Origin: Cochliopodium minus
Lineage: Eukaryota > Discosea > Himatismenida > Cochliopodiidae
Length of the DNA stretch: 64,000 nt
Reading direction: 5' to 3'
NCBI GenBank assembly: GCA_024220525.1
Contig: JAMYWO010000038.1
Location: 35,051 to 99,050, forward strand
A model generated the notes under the pieces. It had not been told where the DNA came from, searched no databases, and saw only the letters and a program-made list of their open reading frames with translations. Position 1 is the first letter of the stretch. Each line of letters begins with the position of its first letter. Shown here one piece after another: positions 48,521 through 59,496 of the stretch. The position numbers and the translations under genes were made by a program.

Positions 48521-49784
48521 TCACCCTTTTTTTTCAGGTAGTAAGACCTATCTGTATTGAACAACATGTCCGATTTCATGTTCTCACTTAGTTCATCAAA
48601 AGCAAACTGTCCAGCACGGTGATAGCCTTCAAAAAAAAAAAAAAAATTTGTTTTTTGTAAATATTTTAAAATTTTATATTTTTTATTTTTATTTTTATTA
48701 TTTTTATTATTTTTTAAATTTTTATTTTTTATTTTTAGTGAAAAAAATTTCTTTGATTTTACCTTTGGTAGTTACGAACTCGAGCCTCTCTTTTTCATCC
48801 AACTTTTGTTCTTTGAGGAGATCCATAGGGTTATCGTATTCACCGACGTTCAGCCCCATTTTGGTTGCAATCTGTTGGTATATAGAAAAAAAATTGTAAG
48901 CAAATTCCAGAAAAAAATTTTTGTAGTATCAAAAAACTTTAAATTTCTACGAAAAGTTATAAATTGATTTAATAAGATCAGAAAACAAATTAATTTTTTT
49001 TTATAAATCTTTATCGAGTACACAATATATTAAATGCATGAATTCAAATGATTTTCCAAATAAAAATTTTGTGATCAATATTGGGAGTGAAATATTTTTT
49101 TTTTTTATTTTGCTGAAATACTGATAACAAACAAAAAGAATTTTGCAATATATAAAAAGATCTTATCTTGATATGTACATGTATGTATCAACATAAATTA
49201 GTTTTGGTGTTATTTTTTTTTTTTACCTGATATAAACACGCCTTGAAATATTTGGCGGATAATTTGATGGTTTGTGGAGATATCTCCGGGTTCTGATCCA
49301 TGATGAATTGATTGGGAACCTCAATGGTATGTTCGAAGGGATCCTCACTATCTCTCACATAAAACAGAAGCTCTATCTTCTTGGGAAGTTTTTGTTTGAT
49401 GTTGAGATAGGGAGATTTGGCCCTATCCATCACCATCCTCAACGTTGTTAAATTTTTTGAATTTATTTCGGCCTTTTCTGGATCATTGATCTGGAAATGA
49501 TCAGGATGCACCATCTTTGCCAATTTGTTGAATGTTTTGGTCATATGCAAGATTTCTTCTTTCTCATTCACCTTCTTATTTATATTTTCTTCATCGGATC
49601 TTTTTGATGTGGTGGAGAAGAAATAGATGGAAGATCCTTTATTGAATAAATTATTAATGGGATGTATTGGATTTTGAATGAGGATGGATGAATTTAATTT
49701 ATATGACAATAAATTATCTTTGAAAGGGGTCTTCATATAACCATTCCATTTTTGATTCAAAATTTTTTTAATATTATTCCTCAT
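48508..49784 (-). CDS. TCAIM/DUF4460-like mitochondrial J-domain-related protein
   Basis: Three exons (49784-49227, 48871-48763, 48625-48508) give 261 codons. The N-terminus is rich in Lys, Arg, Asn and Ser with few acids (MRNNIKKILNQKWNGYMKTP), resembling a mitochondrial targeting peptide. A J-like helix with an HPD motif follows (FNKLAKMVHPDHFQ), then NLTTLRMVMDRAKSP and KKIELLFYVRDSEDPFEHTI, matching the DUF4460 domain of animal TCAIM. Exon 2 (TKMGLNVGEYDNPMDLL) and exon 3 (GYHRAGQFAFDELSENMKSD) are weakly conserved. The stop TAA at 48510-48508 lies at the edge of the T-rich tract. The second TCAIM domain (DUF4461) appears to be missing. Function is unknown; mitochondrial location is inferred. 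Confidence 0.72.
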
Positions 49785-49872
49785 TTTTTTAATTTCTGAG
49801 AAAGAAAAATTTAAAGTTTCATTTTAATTCAAAACTTTTAATTGATTTATTTAACATTTCGTGAATCACAAA

Positions 49873-50469
49873 TTAAAGTGATTTGTTGGACTCATTTGGC
49901 TTTTGGGATTCCCACACCTCAAAACATTTGACCCCTTTTGATAACACATCATTTTTAGCAGTTTTTGAAATCAAATTTCCTTTGCCATCAATTACAATAA
50001 GTGTTGGGATACCAGTGACTCCAAACTTTTTCTTCAAGCTTTCATTTCTTCCGATTCCTTTTAAATTAAATTAAAAAATTTTATTTTAATTAAGCTTTTT
50101 AAATTAAAATAATTAACCATAAGGAATGGAAAACCAATTCATGTTTTCTTGAAAGTGCTGTGTGAATTCATTGTAAGATTTATCATTGGACACAAAAACA
50201 ATTTCAAACTGTTTGTTCTCACTCTTTATAGTATCGTACGCTTTTAATAACATTGGTGTAAATTGCTTGCAAGGAGGGCACTAACATTTTAAATAAAAAT
50301 TATTTATATATATGTTTATAAGTTGTTCATATATATGTTTTTTTAAAAAAGAAAATCTTACCCATTCTGCACCAAAGTAGATTCCCACTATTTTCCCCTC
50401 CAATTCTTTCTTTACAGAATATTTATCTAGTTCTTTATTTAAAATAGTTTCTCCAAAAATTTCTTGCAT
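49873..50469 (-). CDS. Nucleoredoxin/tryparedoxin-like thioredoxin-fold protein
   Basis: Three exons (50469-50362, 50280-50118, 50057-49873) give 151 codons. Residues 28-40 contain GIYFGAEW|CPPC, where the intron falls inside the active-site motif; Cys37 and Cys40 are the redox pair of WCPPC. EIVFVSNDKSYNEF, MNWFSIPYG and FGVTGIPTLIVID (with cis-Pro) follow the nucleoredoxin/tryparedoxin pattern rather than classical thioredoxin. The length matches single-domain tryparedoxins (about 145 residues). It probably acts as a cytosolic thiol-disulfide reductase. No signal peptide is visible. Confidence 0.9.
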
Positions 50470-50829
50470 TTTTTTTTTTTTTTTAATTTTTAATTTAAAT
50501 TTTTAATATTTAAAAAAATTCTTTTTAGCTGAATTATTTTTTATTGAGGATCTTTTACATTGAAACTCTTTTAGCTTAATTGAATTTTTGAGATCTCATT
50601 AAATTTAAAGTTTGAAGAAATTTTGAATGAAATGAAATATTAAACATTCTTTATTTATCTAAAGACTTTTAATGAATCAAATTGACTTTTTAAATAATGC
50701 TATTGTTTTTATTGGAATATTCTTTTTTTACCTAACCAAATATCTATGTCTATCCCAATTTATTTCAAAGCGACAATAATTCAAAAAAAAAGAAATCTGA
50801 AATTTTTTATTGTTGAAAATAAAAAAAAA
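50470..50829. other. Divergent intergenic region, AT-rich
   Basis: This 360-bp gap separates divergent starts of the nucleoredoxin-like gene and the thiaminase-like gene. Only A/T-rich sequence with T-runs is seen; no RNA gene. Confidence 0.5.
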
Positions 50830-52259
50830 ATGAAGGGTTTTATTCTGATAATATTTTTGTTGATTGCAATGTATTCATCAGAAAGAGTGGATACACTAAA
50901 AGTATCTCTATATCCAGTGATCCCTGCAGCAACTGAAACATTGTTGGAAGTGCTTAAGTTAAAATTCGAAAAAAGAAACCCAGATATCAAATTGGAGCTT
51001 AGAAAATTTGATAGTGAAGGAGATTATTACAATGAGGAATATTTGGAATCATTATTTACCAAAGAAGGCTATGATGTGATAGAGATCGATAATATGTTCC
51101 TTGGTCATTTTATAAATAACGATTTGTTGGATAAGATTGAATATGATCTGAAAAATGCAAAATGGAATGATTATGCAAAGAGCATAGTGAAAATAAAAGG
51201 GGATAAAAAGAGAGTAAAAATATTAAAAAAAAATATAAAATTTTATATTTCAATATAAATATTATAAATTTATAAAATTTATCATAAATATAAAAGAAAA
51301 TTTATATTAAATTCATAAATATAAATTTTCTGTAGATTTATGCTATTCCTCACTGGTTGTGCAAATCATTTATTTTCTCCAGAGATGAAAAAATCGAAGA
51401 AGAAATAAGTATAAAAAAATATTTTGAAGAAAATTCAGCAAGATTTCCAAACAAACCGATGTTCGCAGGGACAGTAATGGAAACATGGTTCAACAGCTTA
51501 ATGTACTTTGGAAGTAGCGCCTACAAAAAGCTCGGAAAGTACTCAAACTATAATGAAACATGGGAAAGGTTGTACAATCTACCAGTATTGAAAAAGGGAT
51601 CTTCTACATTAGAAACTTTTTCAAAGTTTTGTGTTTTGAATAATGATACACAATCTGTTTATGAGAAGCAAGTAGAGTACTTTCATCGTTTGGATCTTCC
51701 ATATCAGAACTTTATCGAAGACAAAGTAGTGAGCTACTCCGCATTTGGGGAGACTCTCCATTCCATCCTCTCTGACATCCAAGATGATCAGAAGATCTTT
51801 TTGAATGATTTGAGATTCACTAACAAATTTTATCAAGACGCTTTGCCTATGACTTCCCTTGATGTTTTCATTTTGAGAAAGAATGTAACAAGTGAGAAGA
51901 AAAGAAACGTCATGAAGTTTCTCGAATTTATCAACTCTTATGAAATCACCAAGTTGATTTCCTTGCACAAAGACTCTTTAGAAACTAATCGTATCCCTAG
52001 GTTTTTGTTCCCTGCTAACTTAGATCACTCCCACAAGTTAATACATGCAAGCAGGAAGTATGGAGAGTATTATAGAAAATTTAAGTTTTATTTTGCGAAT
52101 GGTTCTGCTCTTCCCATCAACGGTTTTGTCCAATCCAAACAATATCTCTACCCCCATATTTTCTCTTCTGTTTTCGGAGGACTCCCCATCCCTGTCTCAA
52201 AGAAATCCCAAATTGGTTCTTCATATCCCCTCAAGAACCAAAGATATTACAGAAAATAA
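50830..52259 (+). CDS. Secreted thiaminase-I-like / solute-binding-fold protein
   Basis: Two exons (50830-51213, 51336-52259) give 435 codons. A signal peptide (MKGFILIIFLLIAMYSS) is followed by TLKVSLYPVIPAATETLLEV, a lobe with DVIEIDNMFLGHFINN and, right after the intron, YAIPHWLCKSFIFSRDEK. This order resembles bacterial thiaminase I, including LKV.LYP.VP, the D.D.IFL.HF block and a Cys (here Cys137) in (L/I)PxxLCxxxxFxR at the place of the catalytic cysteine. Thiaminase I swaps the thiazole of thiamine for another base using a periplasmic-binding-protein fold. The second lobe is more divergent, so the catalytic glutamate is not assigned. A non-enzymatic binding-protein relative remains possible. 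Confidence 0.72.
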
Positions 52260-52359
52260 AAATTTAATTAAATCCTATTTGATAATTATTAATAATTAAT
52301 ATTTAAATTTATTTAAATTAAATAAAATAAAAATTTGATTGCAAAAATCATCCATTGCA

Positions 52360-54173
52360 ATGGATAAGATAGATTGTGAAATTTGCCAAAAATCCATCCC
52401 TAAACAATTCATGGATAAACATAAAGAAAAATGTGTGAAGAATTCCTCAAAAAAACCTCCTTCGGTTGTCAAATCGGTTTTTTATTTTTATTTTTATTTT
52501 TATGTTTGTTTTTTATTTTTATTTTTATTTTTTTATTCATTTAAATTTTATTTATTATTTTTAAAATCAATTTTATTTAAAGAGAGTCATAAATCTGAAT
52601 AATAATCAAGGAGTGACGGATGAAACAATGAAAACGTTCCTTTATTGCAACAAAGTGAAAATCCTGCAAATAGATCATTGTTCCCAGCTCTCCAAATGTC
52701 TCCCCACCCTCCTCTCTTTCGATAGTTTGACCCAAATATCTTGTATTGGTCTCAAATTAAACCAGCAACTCCTCATTTCTTTGTTCAACAATTCCAGGTT
52801 AAATACTCTCAGATGTATTTTATTTTTAATTTTTAATTTTTATTTTTTATTTTTTATTATTATTTTTATTACTTTTTGTTTTTTATTTTTTATTTTTTTT
52901 TATTTTTTATTTTTATTTTTATTTTTTATTTTTTTAATTTTTGATTTTTGATTTTTTATTTTTTATTTTTTTAATTTTTGATTTTTTATTTTTTATTTTT
53001 TATTTTTTATTTTTTATTTTTTATTTTTGTTTTATTTTTTTATTTTTATTGTTTTTTTAAACTACTTTATTTTTAAAATTATTTATTTTTTATTTTTTTT
53101 TGTTTTTTTTGTTTTTATTTTTTTTTATTTTTTTTTATTTTTTTTTATTTTTTTTTATTTTTTATTTTGTTTTTTTTTATTTTTTTGATTTTTATTATTT
53201 ATTTTTTATTTTTGTTTTTTATTTTTTATTTCTTATTTTTATTTCTTATTTTAAATGCTATTTCCATTATTTTTATTTTTTGGTCAAAATTTCGATAGAT
53301 ATTAAATTATTTCTAACAAATTTTGAACTGTTCTAGTAATTGACTCTACTTTTTTTATTTATTTTATTCCGTTGTTTGTTAAATAAAAGGTGGCCACAAC
53401 AAAGCAATTATTCCATTTTTACAAAAAATAAAAAGTCCACTCAAAAACATGAAAGTGTTGGACATTTTCGAATGGAATTCAGAGAATACAAAAACAGGGT
53501 CAGAAGTAGATTTTCTAGATCTTTTATGTTCCCTCTACCCTTCTTTGGAAGTTCTCCACGTTGACTGTTCTAAGGTTTCTTCTTTGAAAAACCTTAACAA
53601 ATTTTCATCCCTCAAACATTTACACCTTGAGTCATTAGTAATTCTTTTTTTAATTATTCTTTTTGAAATTATTTCTTTTTAAATTATTTCTTTTTAAATT
53701 ATTTCTTTTTAAATTATTTCTTTTTAAATTATTTCTTTAAATTATTCATTTCTTTTTTAGAAATAATTTTTAAAATTATTTCTTTTTTTTCTTTCAAAAC
53801 AGATTGGTCGGACAATAACGGGCTTATTAAGGAATACTTGCCTCCTTTGCTTGAAACCCTCAAAATAATCGAAATTCAAACCAAAGTTAAAGAACACTAT
53901 TTCCCTGCCAACCAAATCGTGGAGATCATGAGCGATTTGAGCAAAATAGAATTTAAAACAGTGATGAATTCCAAGAATGTTCCTTTGTGTCTTAACTGCT
54001 TATTGTCTCACAAAGCTCTTTACTTTCTCGAGGTTTATTTGGTGAGATTTGAAAGGAACTATTGGTATTACAGTGCTACAGACTTGTTGAGAAAATTGGA
54101 AGTGATCAAGACCAAAGATGGTTTGTTTAAAGTTTCTTTTCCAAGCAGATTGGAATATTCAATTCTCAAATAA
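52360..54173 (+). CDS. C2HC zinc finger plus leucine-rich-repeat-like protein
   Basis: Exon 1 (52360-52464) encodes a compact finger CxxC-x11-H-x3-C with Cys6, Cys9, His21 and Cys25 (CEICQKSIP start). Exon 2 (52583-52814) and exon 3 (53390 to about 53643) read as irregular leucine-rich repeats, such as KVKILQIDHCSQLSK and FSSLKHLHLES. The intron between them (52815-53389) is almost pure ATTT-type sequence. The last exon ends at 54173 (RLEYSILK). The junction near 53644-53802 does not keep phase with the obvious acceptor; an alternative acceptor near 53833 does. Function is not known. The finger has the same spacing as the fingers of the Sel1 family further on. Confidence 0.6.
52815..53389. 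repeat. T-rich low-complexity intron
   Basis: About 575 bp of TTTTTA/TTTTTTATT units flanked by a GT donor at 52815 and an AAAAG acceptor before 53390. It is the clearest example here of sense-strand T-rich introns. Confidence 0.75.
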
Positions 54174-54230
54174 ATATTATTGTTTTTGGATAATTTTTTT
54201 TAATTTGGATTTTCAATTAGTTTTATTTAT

Positions 54231-57200
54231 TTATTTATTCCTTTTCTTTCCTTTTTTGTTGCCTATTTCGCTCGCTCTTTTGAAAAGTTGATTTGCTTTT
54301 TCAATGTCAATTTTAATTCCACCTTTTCCATTCTCATAAATCTGTGCAAGATTAAACAAAGAAGGGATATTATTTTGTTTAATTGCGATTTCATAAAGTT
54401 GAACTGCTTTTTTAATGTCGACTTCAAGACCACCTTTTCCATTCTCATAAATCTGTGCAAGACAAAACAAAGAAGAAGAGTTTTTGTGTTCAATTGATTT
54501 TTCATATAAGTGAATTGCTTTATGAATGTTTTTTTCAATCCCACCTTTTCCCTTCTCGTAAATCTGTGCAAGACAAAATAAAGAAGGGATATTATTTTGT
54601 TTAATTGCGATTTCATAAAGTTGAACTGCTTTTTTAATGTCGACTTCAAGACCACCTTTTCCTTTCTCATAAATCTGTGCAAGATCAAACAGAGAAGAGG
54701 AGTTTTTGTGTTCAATTGCTTTTTCATAAAGTTGAATTGCTTTTCGAATGTTTTTTTGTATTCCCCCTGTTCCATTTTCGTAAATCTTAGCAAGGCTGAC
54801 AATAGAAGGTATATTGTTCAAACTGATTGCCTTTTCGTAAAGTTGGATAGCTTTATGAATATTCTTTTTGAACCCATTAGTTCCTTTTTCGTAGATTTGA
54901 GCAAGTTTATGAAATATCAAGGGATCTGAATCGTCGACAACAATAGAATTTTCCAAAAGTTTAGTTACTTTCTGAAAGTCTTTTTTCACACCAAACTTTC
55001 CAGTCATATAAATTGTAGCAAGTTCATTTATTGAAGATAGACAATTTAATTCACTCGCCATTTCATAAAGTTCGATTGCTTTTGGAATATTCTCTTTCGT
55101 GATATTCTTATTCCCTTTCAGATAGATTCTAGCAAGCATTTGCATCGATTGAGAATGTTTCATATCTACTGCTTTTTCAAGAAGAAGGATTGCTTTTTGC
55201 TGATCTTGTTTTTCTTGGTAAATTGAAGCAAGAGTGAACATAGAATGAGAATGATTGAGCTCAACACATTTCTCGTAACAAGATATTGCTTGATTTAGAT
55301 TTTTCTCAACATGAAATCCCATTTCATAACATTTCCCAACAAAGAAATAACAATAAACTGTTTCTTTATTTTCAAAATGTTGGTCTTTCTTTACTACTTC
55401 AGTGAAGATTTCGTATGCCTTTGGAAGATTTTGTTCAGTTTCCCATCCATAAAAGTGTCTCATTCCCTCTGCAAGTTTGTTTCTCTCATTACAACTTTCT
55501 ATGCAAATCATCTTTGCTTTCTTTTCTTCTTTCGGATATTCTATTCCATGAAACATTTTGAAACTCAATATTTCTTTGTTTGTTTCCACTTCTTTCAAAA
55601 TAAAATACAAAATTAATGAAATTAAAGGAGATTTTTTTATTAAAAAACAAGATTAATCTTGTTTTTGAAAATCTTTAAATAGAGATTTAGTAAAACCAAA
55701 AAATTTAAAAATTAATACCAATGATATGGTTCTCCCTTGTATTTGTTTGTACTTTCGCTTCTTCGTATTGTAGTGGCGAATTTGATTCCTTTTTTAAAGA
55801 TTCTATCTCTATTCTCAAATGAGACACATCCACATTTTTTGTTTCGAGATCATTTTTGAGATTGAGATTTTCTTCATCACTCATTTTTAACCGTTTGTTT
55901 GCAATGTTGACATCCCCTTCCTTTTCGTTGATTTGCTCATTCAAACGTTTATTCTTGTCACTCAACAACTCATTTTTGCCGCTCAACATTTGGTATTTCT
56001 GGATATTTGTGGAAAGTAGCTCGCCGTATTTTTTAGATTCTTCTTCATTTTTGGAAAATAAACTATTCGTTTCTTTCAACAATTTGTTTTCATCAACTAT
56101 CTTTTGATTCATTTCACTCAAGAAATCATTTTTCTCGTTCAAAGATTTATTGTTCTCCACTAGTTGGTTGTTGCTTTCATTCAAGATTTGGATTTTCTCT
56201 TTGAAAGATATAACGATTTCACTCAATGAATTGCACCCTACCTCCAGTTTACTGTTTTTTTGCTTGAGTGAATTAATATCATCTCGCAATCCTCCGATGC
56301 TCTCCTCTAATATTTTGTTTTTCTCGTTTTGAATGTCTTCATTTTCTTTTAATCTTTTGTTACTTTCTTCCAACAAGTCATTCTCCACATCTAATTTTTT
56401 TACGTTCTCATTTAACTTTTTGTTTTCTCCTTCCAAAAATAGTATTTCCTCTTTCACTAAGTGGAAGTTTTCCTTCAACGAGTTATTCTGACCTTCCAAA
56501 GATTTCATTTCTTCATCCAACAAAAACTTATCCTTTATCAATATTTTATTTTCCTCACTCAAAACATGGTTTTTCTCGTTTTGAATGTCTTCGTTCTCTT
56601 TTAATCTTTTGTTACTTTCTTTCAACAAATCATTCTCCATATTTAATTTCTTTACGTTCTCATTTAACTTTTTGTTTTCTCCTTCCAAAAATAGTATTTC
56701 CTCTTTCACTAAGTGGAAGTTTTCCTTCAACGAGTTATTCTGACCTTCCAAAGATTTCATTTCTTCATCCAACAAAAGGTTGTTCTTTATCAATATTTTA
56801 TTTTCCTCACTCAAAACATGGTTTTTCTCGTTTTGACTTTCTTCGTTCTCTTTTAATCTTTTGTTACTTTCTTTCAACAAGTCATTCTCCATATTCAATT
56901 TTTTTACGTTCTCATTAATTTTTTTGTTCTCTCCTTCCAAAGATAGTATTTCCTCTTTCGCTAAGCGGAAGTTTTCCTTCAATGAGATATTCTGCCCTCC
57001 CAAAGATTTCATTTCTTCATCCAACAAAAGGTTGTTCTTTATCAATTTTTTATTTTCCTCACTCAAAACATGGTTTTTCTCGTTTTGACTTTCTTCATTC
57101 TCTTTTAATCTTTTGTTACTTTCTTTCAACAAATCATTCTCCACATTCAATTTCTTGTTGTTCTCATTTAACTTGTTGTTGCTTTCTTTCATCTTTATGT

Positions 57201-57459
57201 TTTCATTTCTCAATAATTCTTCACTTTTTATCAAATGTTCATTCCTCTCTACCAATAATTTGTTACTATCTACCAAATTTTTGTTATTTTCTTTGATTTT
57301 TTCCATTCCTTTGAGTTCTTGATCGTATTTCTCCATTTTAATATTCAATTTCAGATTTTGTTGGAAAATGAAGTAAGGATAACATTCTTGCTGATGGATT
57401 TGAATCTTTTCATTTGTCTCTGTGTTTCCACATCCTTCACATTCAATATAATCTTCCAT
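54231..57459 (-). CDS. Zinc finger, long coiled-coil and Sel1-repeat protein, copy 1
   Basis: Two exons (57459-55719, 55591-54231) give 1033 codons. The N-terminus carries CxxC-x11-H-x3-C (Cys7, Cys10, His22, Cys26) followed by YPYFIFQQNLKLN. A coiled coil of about 500 residues follows, with four copies of an 84-residue unit. The second exon encodes about 450 residues of Sel1 repeats in the pattern KAIQLYEKAI...NSSSLFDLAQIYEKGKGG, near 36 residues each; several 72-residue (216-bp) pairs are almost identical. Sel1 repeats are protein-binding solenoids, as in ERAD Sel1/Hrd3 and bacterial LpnE-type proteins. Here there is no signal peptide or kinase. Unlike copies 2 and 3, there is no intron after the start codon. 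A cytosolic scaffold is inferred. Confidence 0.88.
54300..54720 (-). repeat. Near-identical 216-bp Sel1 repeat pairs
   Basis: Two Sel1 units (72 residues) recur with few changes; for example tttaattgcgatttcataaa occurs at about 54379 and 54600, and aagaccaccttttcc follows in both. This indicates recent internal duplication at the 3' end of copy 1. Confidence 0.75.
56100..57170 (-). repeat. Four tandem 252-bp units (84-residue coiled-coil repeat)
   Basis: The same stretch, including tcttttaatcttttgttact, recurs at about 56347, 56599, 56851 and 57103, exactly 252 bp apart. The protein unit (NDLLKESNKRLKENE ... SLKENF) is 84 residues, twelve heptads. Units 2 and 3 are most alike, suggesting expansion by unequal exchange. 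Confidence 0.85.
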
Positions 57460-58011
57460 TAACTAAGAAGAATAAAATAGGAATAAGGGATATTTATCAA
57501 TTTATGATCTTCTATAAGGTTGAAATGGCTATTAAATGAATATATCAATAATTTATTCAGAATATTAAAATGCTGAAGTATATTTAAGATGATTTCCTAT
57601 ATAATTTATATATTATTATTTTTTATATGATGAGTGATTTATTGGAGAAGATGCAAAATTTTCCCATATCAAGATATAACATATTTAAGGATTTATCCAA
57701 AATTAATGATCACCTTTAGATTTTTTTTTTTTTAAAGGAAGTTTATTTTTTCCCACTATAAATTTTTAATCAAATAAAATAAAAATAAAATAAGAGGAAG
57801 AGTATATCAGGTTTGATGGATTTGTAGGAGCAAGATGTTACAATTAAGAGCAATAAAATCTTTGTTTCTATGATTTATATCAATCATATTATTATTTTTT
57901 TCAAATATAAAAATACGTGGAACATATATATCCACCTCAAAATCCAGTAAAGAGAATATACTAATTCAAAATTAAAATCTTGAGATAAATTTAATCGTAA
58001 TTTATCGTTTA
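57460..58011. other. AT-rich intergenic sequence
   Basis: This 552-bp gap between copy 1 of the Sel1 family and the LRR-like gene holds only A/T-rich sequence. No gene or RNA is recognised. Confidence 0.5.
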
Positions 58012-58860
58012 TCAGAAATAATTGAGTAAATTTAAATATTTCTTATGATCCTCATAAAATTTTCTGTGAGTATCTAGTATAAGATCAACAAACATTTCAT
58101 TTGGTAAAGATTTGATCCAAATCTTTTTTTCAACTTGACTCTTGTAGATCCAAATGAATTTCTTCCAATCTTTTTCTTCGAAAGTAGAAAAGGATGATTT
58201 GCTTTCAAATGAAGCCAGAGGATTTCCAAAAATGATTATGTATTCTACTTCAATACTTATGAGATGAGGCCAACATTCAATATTGAATCTGTTATAACTC
58301 AAATCAACAACCTTAAGATTCTTAAAAAATTTCATCGATTCCCCAATGATATCAAGAGTTGAGAGCTTAATTAAATTACTCAAAGATAAATCTGAAAAAA
58401 GATTTAAGAAATTTTTATAGGAAGAAAGAAATTATACCCAAGTATTGAATTGAATCTCTATCCTTGATTTGATTAATTGTTTCCATTAATTTACTGATTT
58501 GAGGTTTTGTAGTAATGTATTTGTATTCAGTAAAAATGTTCTGACATTTCAAGATTTGAGAATCTTTGGGTATTTGATCATCATTATCTATTGTATCAAT
58601 CTTTGAATTTTGTTCCATAGTTTGCAAATACTCTATTGCAAAAAGTTTTGCAAGAATTTTCTCCTTATTATCATTGAACAGTGTAACAAAATCTTGAACA
58701 TCTAATTGAGATAATAATGAATCATCGAATTCTTCGAAATTCTTCAACAAATCAGTTTTTATTGGATCATATTTTTTTGAAAGAGTCTTATAAAAAACCT
58801 GAAAGAAATGAATGAATATTCAATAATTTGATTGTTAAAATTTACACTGTTTTTACTCAT
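58012..58860 (-). CDS. Small leucine-rich-repeat-like protein
   Basis: Three exons (58860-58846, 58798-58438, 58391-58012) sum to 251 codons, with a 15-nt first exon (MSKNS). The N-terminal half is acidic and helical (LLKNFEEFDDSLLSQLDVQD), without a known domain. The C-terminal half has at least two LRR-type units (LSNLIKLSTLDIIGESM, FFKNLKVVDLSYNRFNIE) and a capping stretch with KFIWIYKSQVEKKIWIKSLP. It is intact, whereas its relative at 45800-46110 is broken. Function unknown. Its position between Sel1 paralogues suggests an accessory, fast-changing block. Confidence 0.75.
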
Positions 58861-58929
58861 TCTTTATTTTTTAAAATTATATTTCAGCACAAAAATCATA
58901 TTCTTATCCACAAACAAAAAGAGAAAATT

Positions 58930-59358
58930 CACAAAATAATGATATCTGTGGATAATTCAAACAATTTTTACAAATACATCCCTCACTCCTTGAATTCATC
59001 AAAAATTAAAAGTGATCCAGATAGAACATAAAATGAAATCATAACTCAAATAGGACAAATGAAATTAGATGAAGTTCAAAATAAATTTTTCAAACAATTG
59101 GAAAATGTTGAAATGTTTTATTACTCACTTAATGAATGATAAACAAAAATGTAAGTTATTATTGTTTATTAATTGCAAAAGATAATTATTAATGTCATTC
59201 TTGAGTTATTATGATGTTGGTAACTGCTCTTTGGCTCTATACTCAAACATCATCACTAAACACAGATCTATTCTAGCTAGAACACCTGACAATGCTCCTT
59301 TATTTGAAAGAAAATTTGATGGAATAATAAACAGACTCATGAAATATAAAACAAACTA
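58930..59358 (+). pseudogene. Gene relic of unknown family
   Basis: A frame beginning MISVDNSNNFYKYIPHS continues past a stop at about 59028 into QIGQMKLDEVQNKFFKQLEN, ends near 59139, and after a possible intron reads YDVGNCSLALYSNIITKH and on to a stop near 59358. The amino-acid mix is protein-like, but stops interrupt it and no family is recognised. Confidence 0.45.
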
Positions 59359-59496
59359 ATGAACCTTGAATCTTAAATAAAGTTTGAAACATATTCACTC
59401 AAAATTGTTTTATATAATTTTTATGAATAACTTCTTGCTTATGGTTGATGATATTCATTTTTAAAAATTAAAGATTTAAAATTTTTTAAAATATCT

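Noticed and set aside
48350-48541. FYF-repeat plus-strand frame
   Set aside because: Translation of TTTTTA repeats containing an undetermined base; not a gene.
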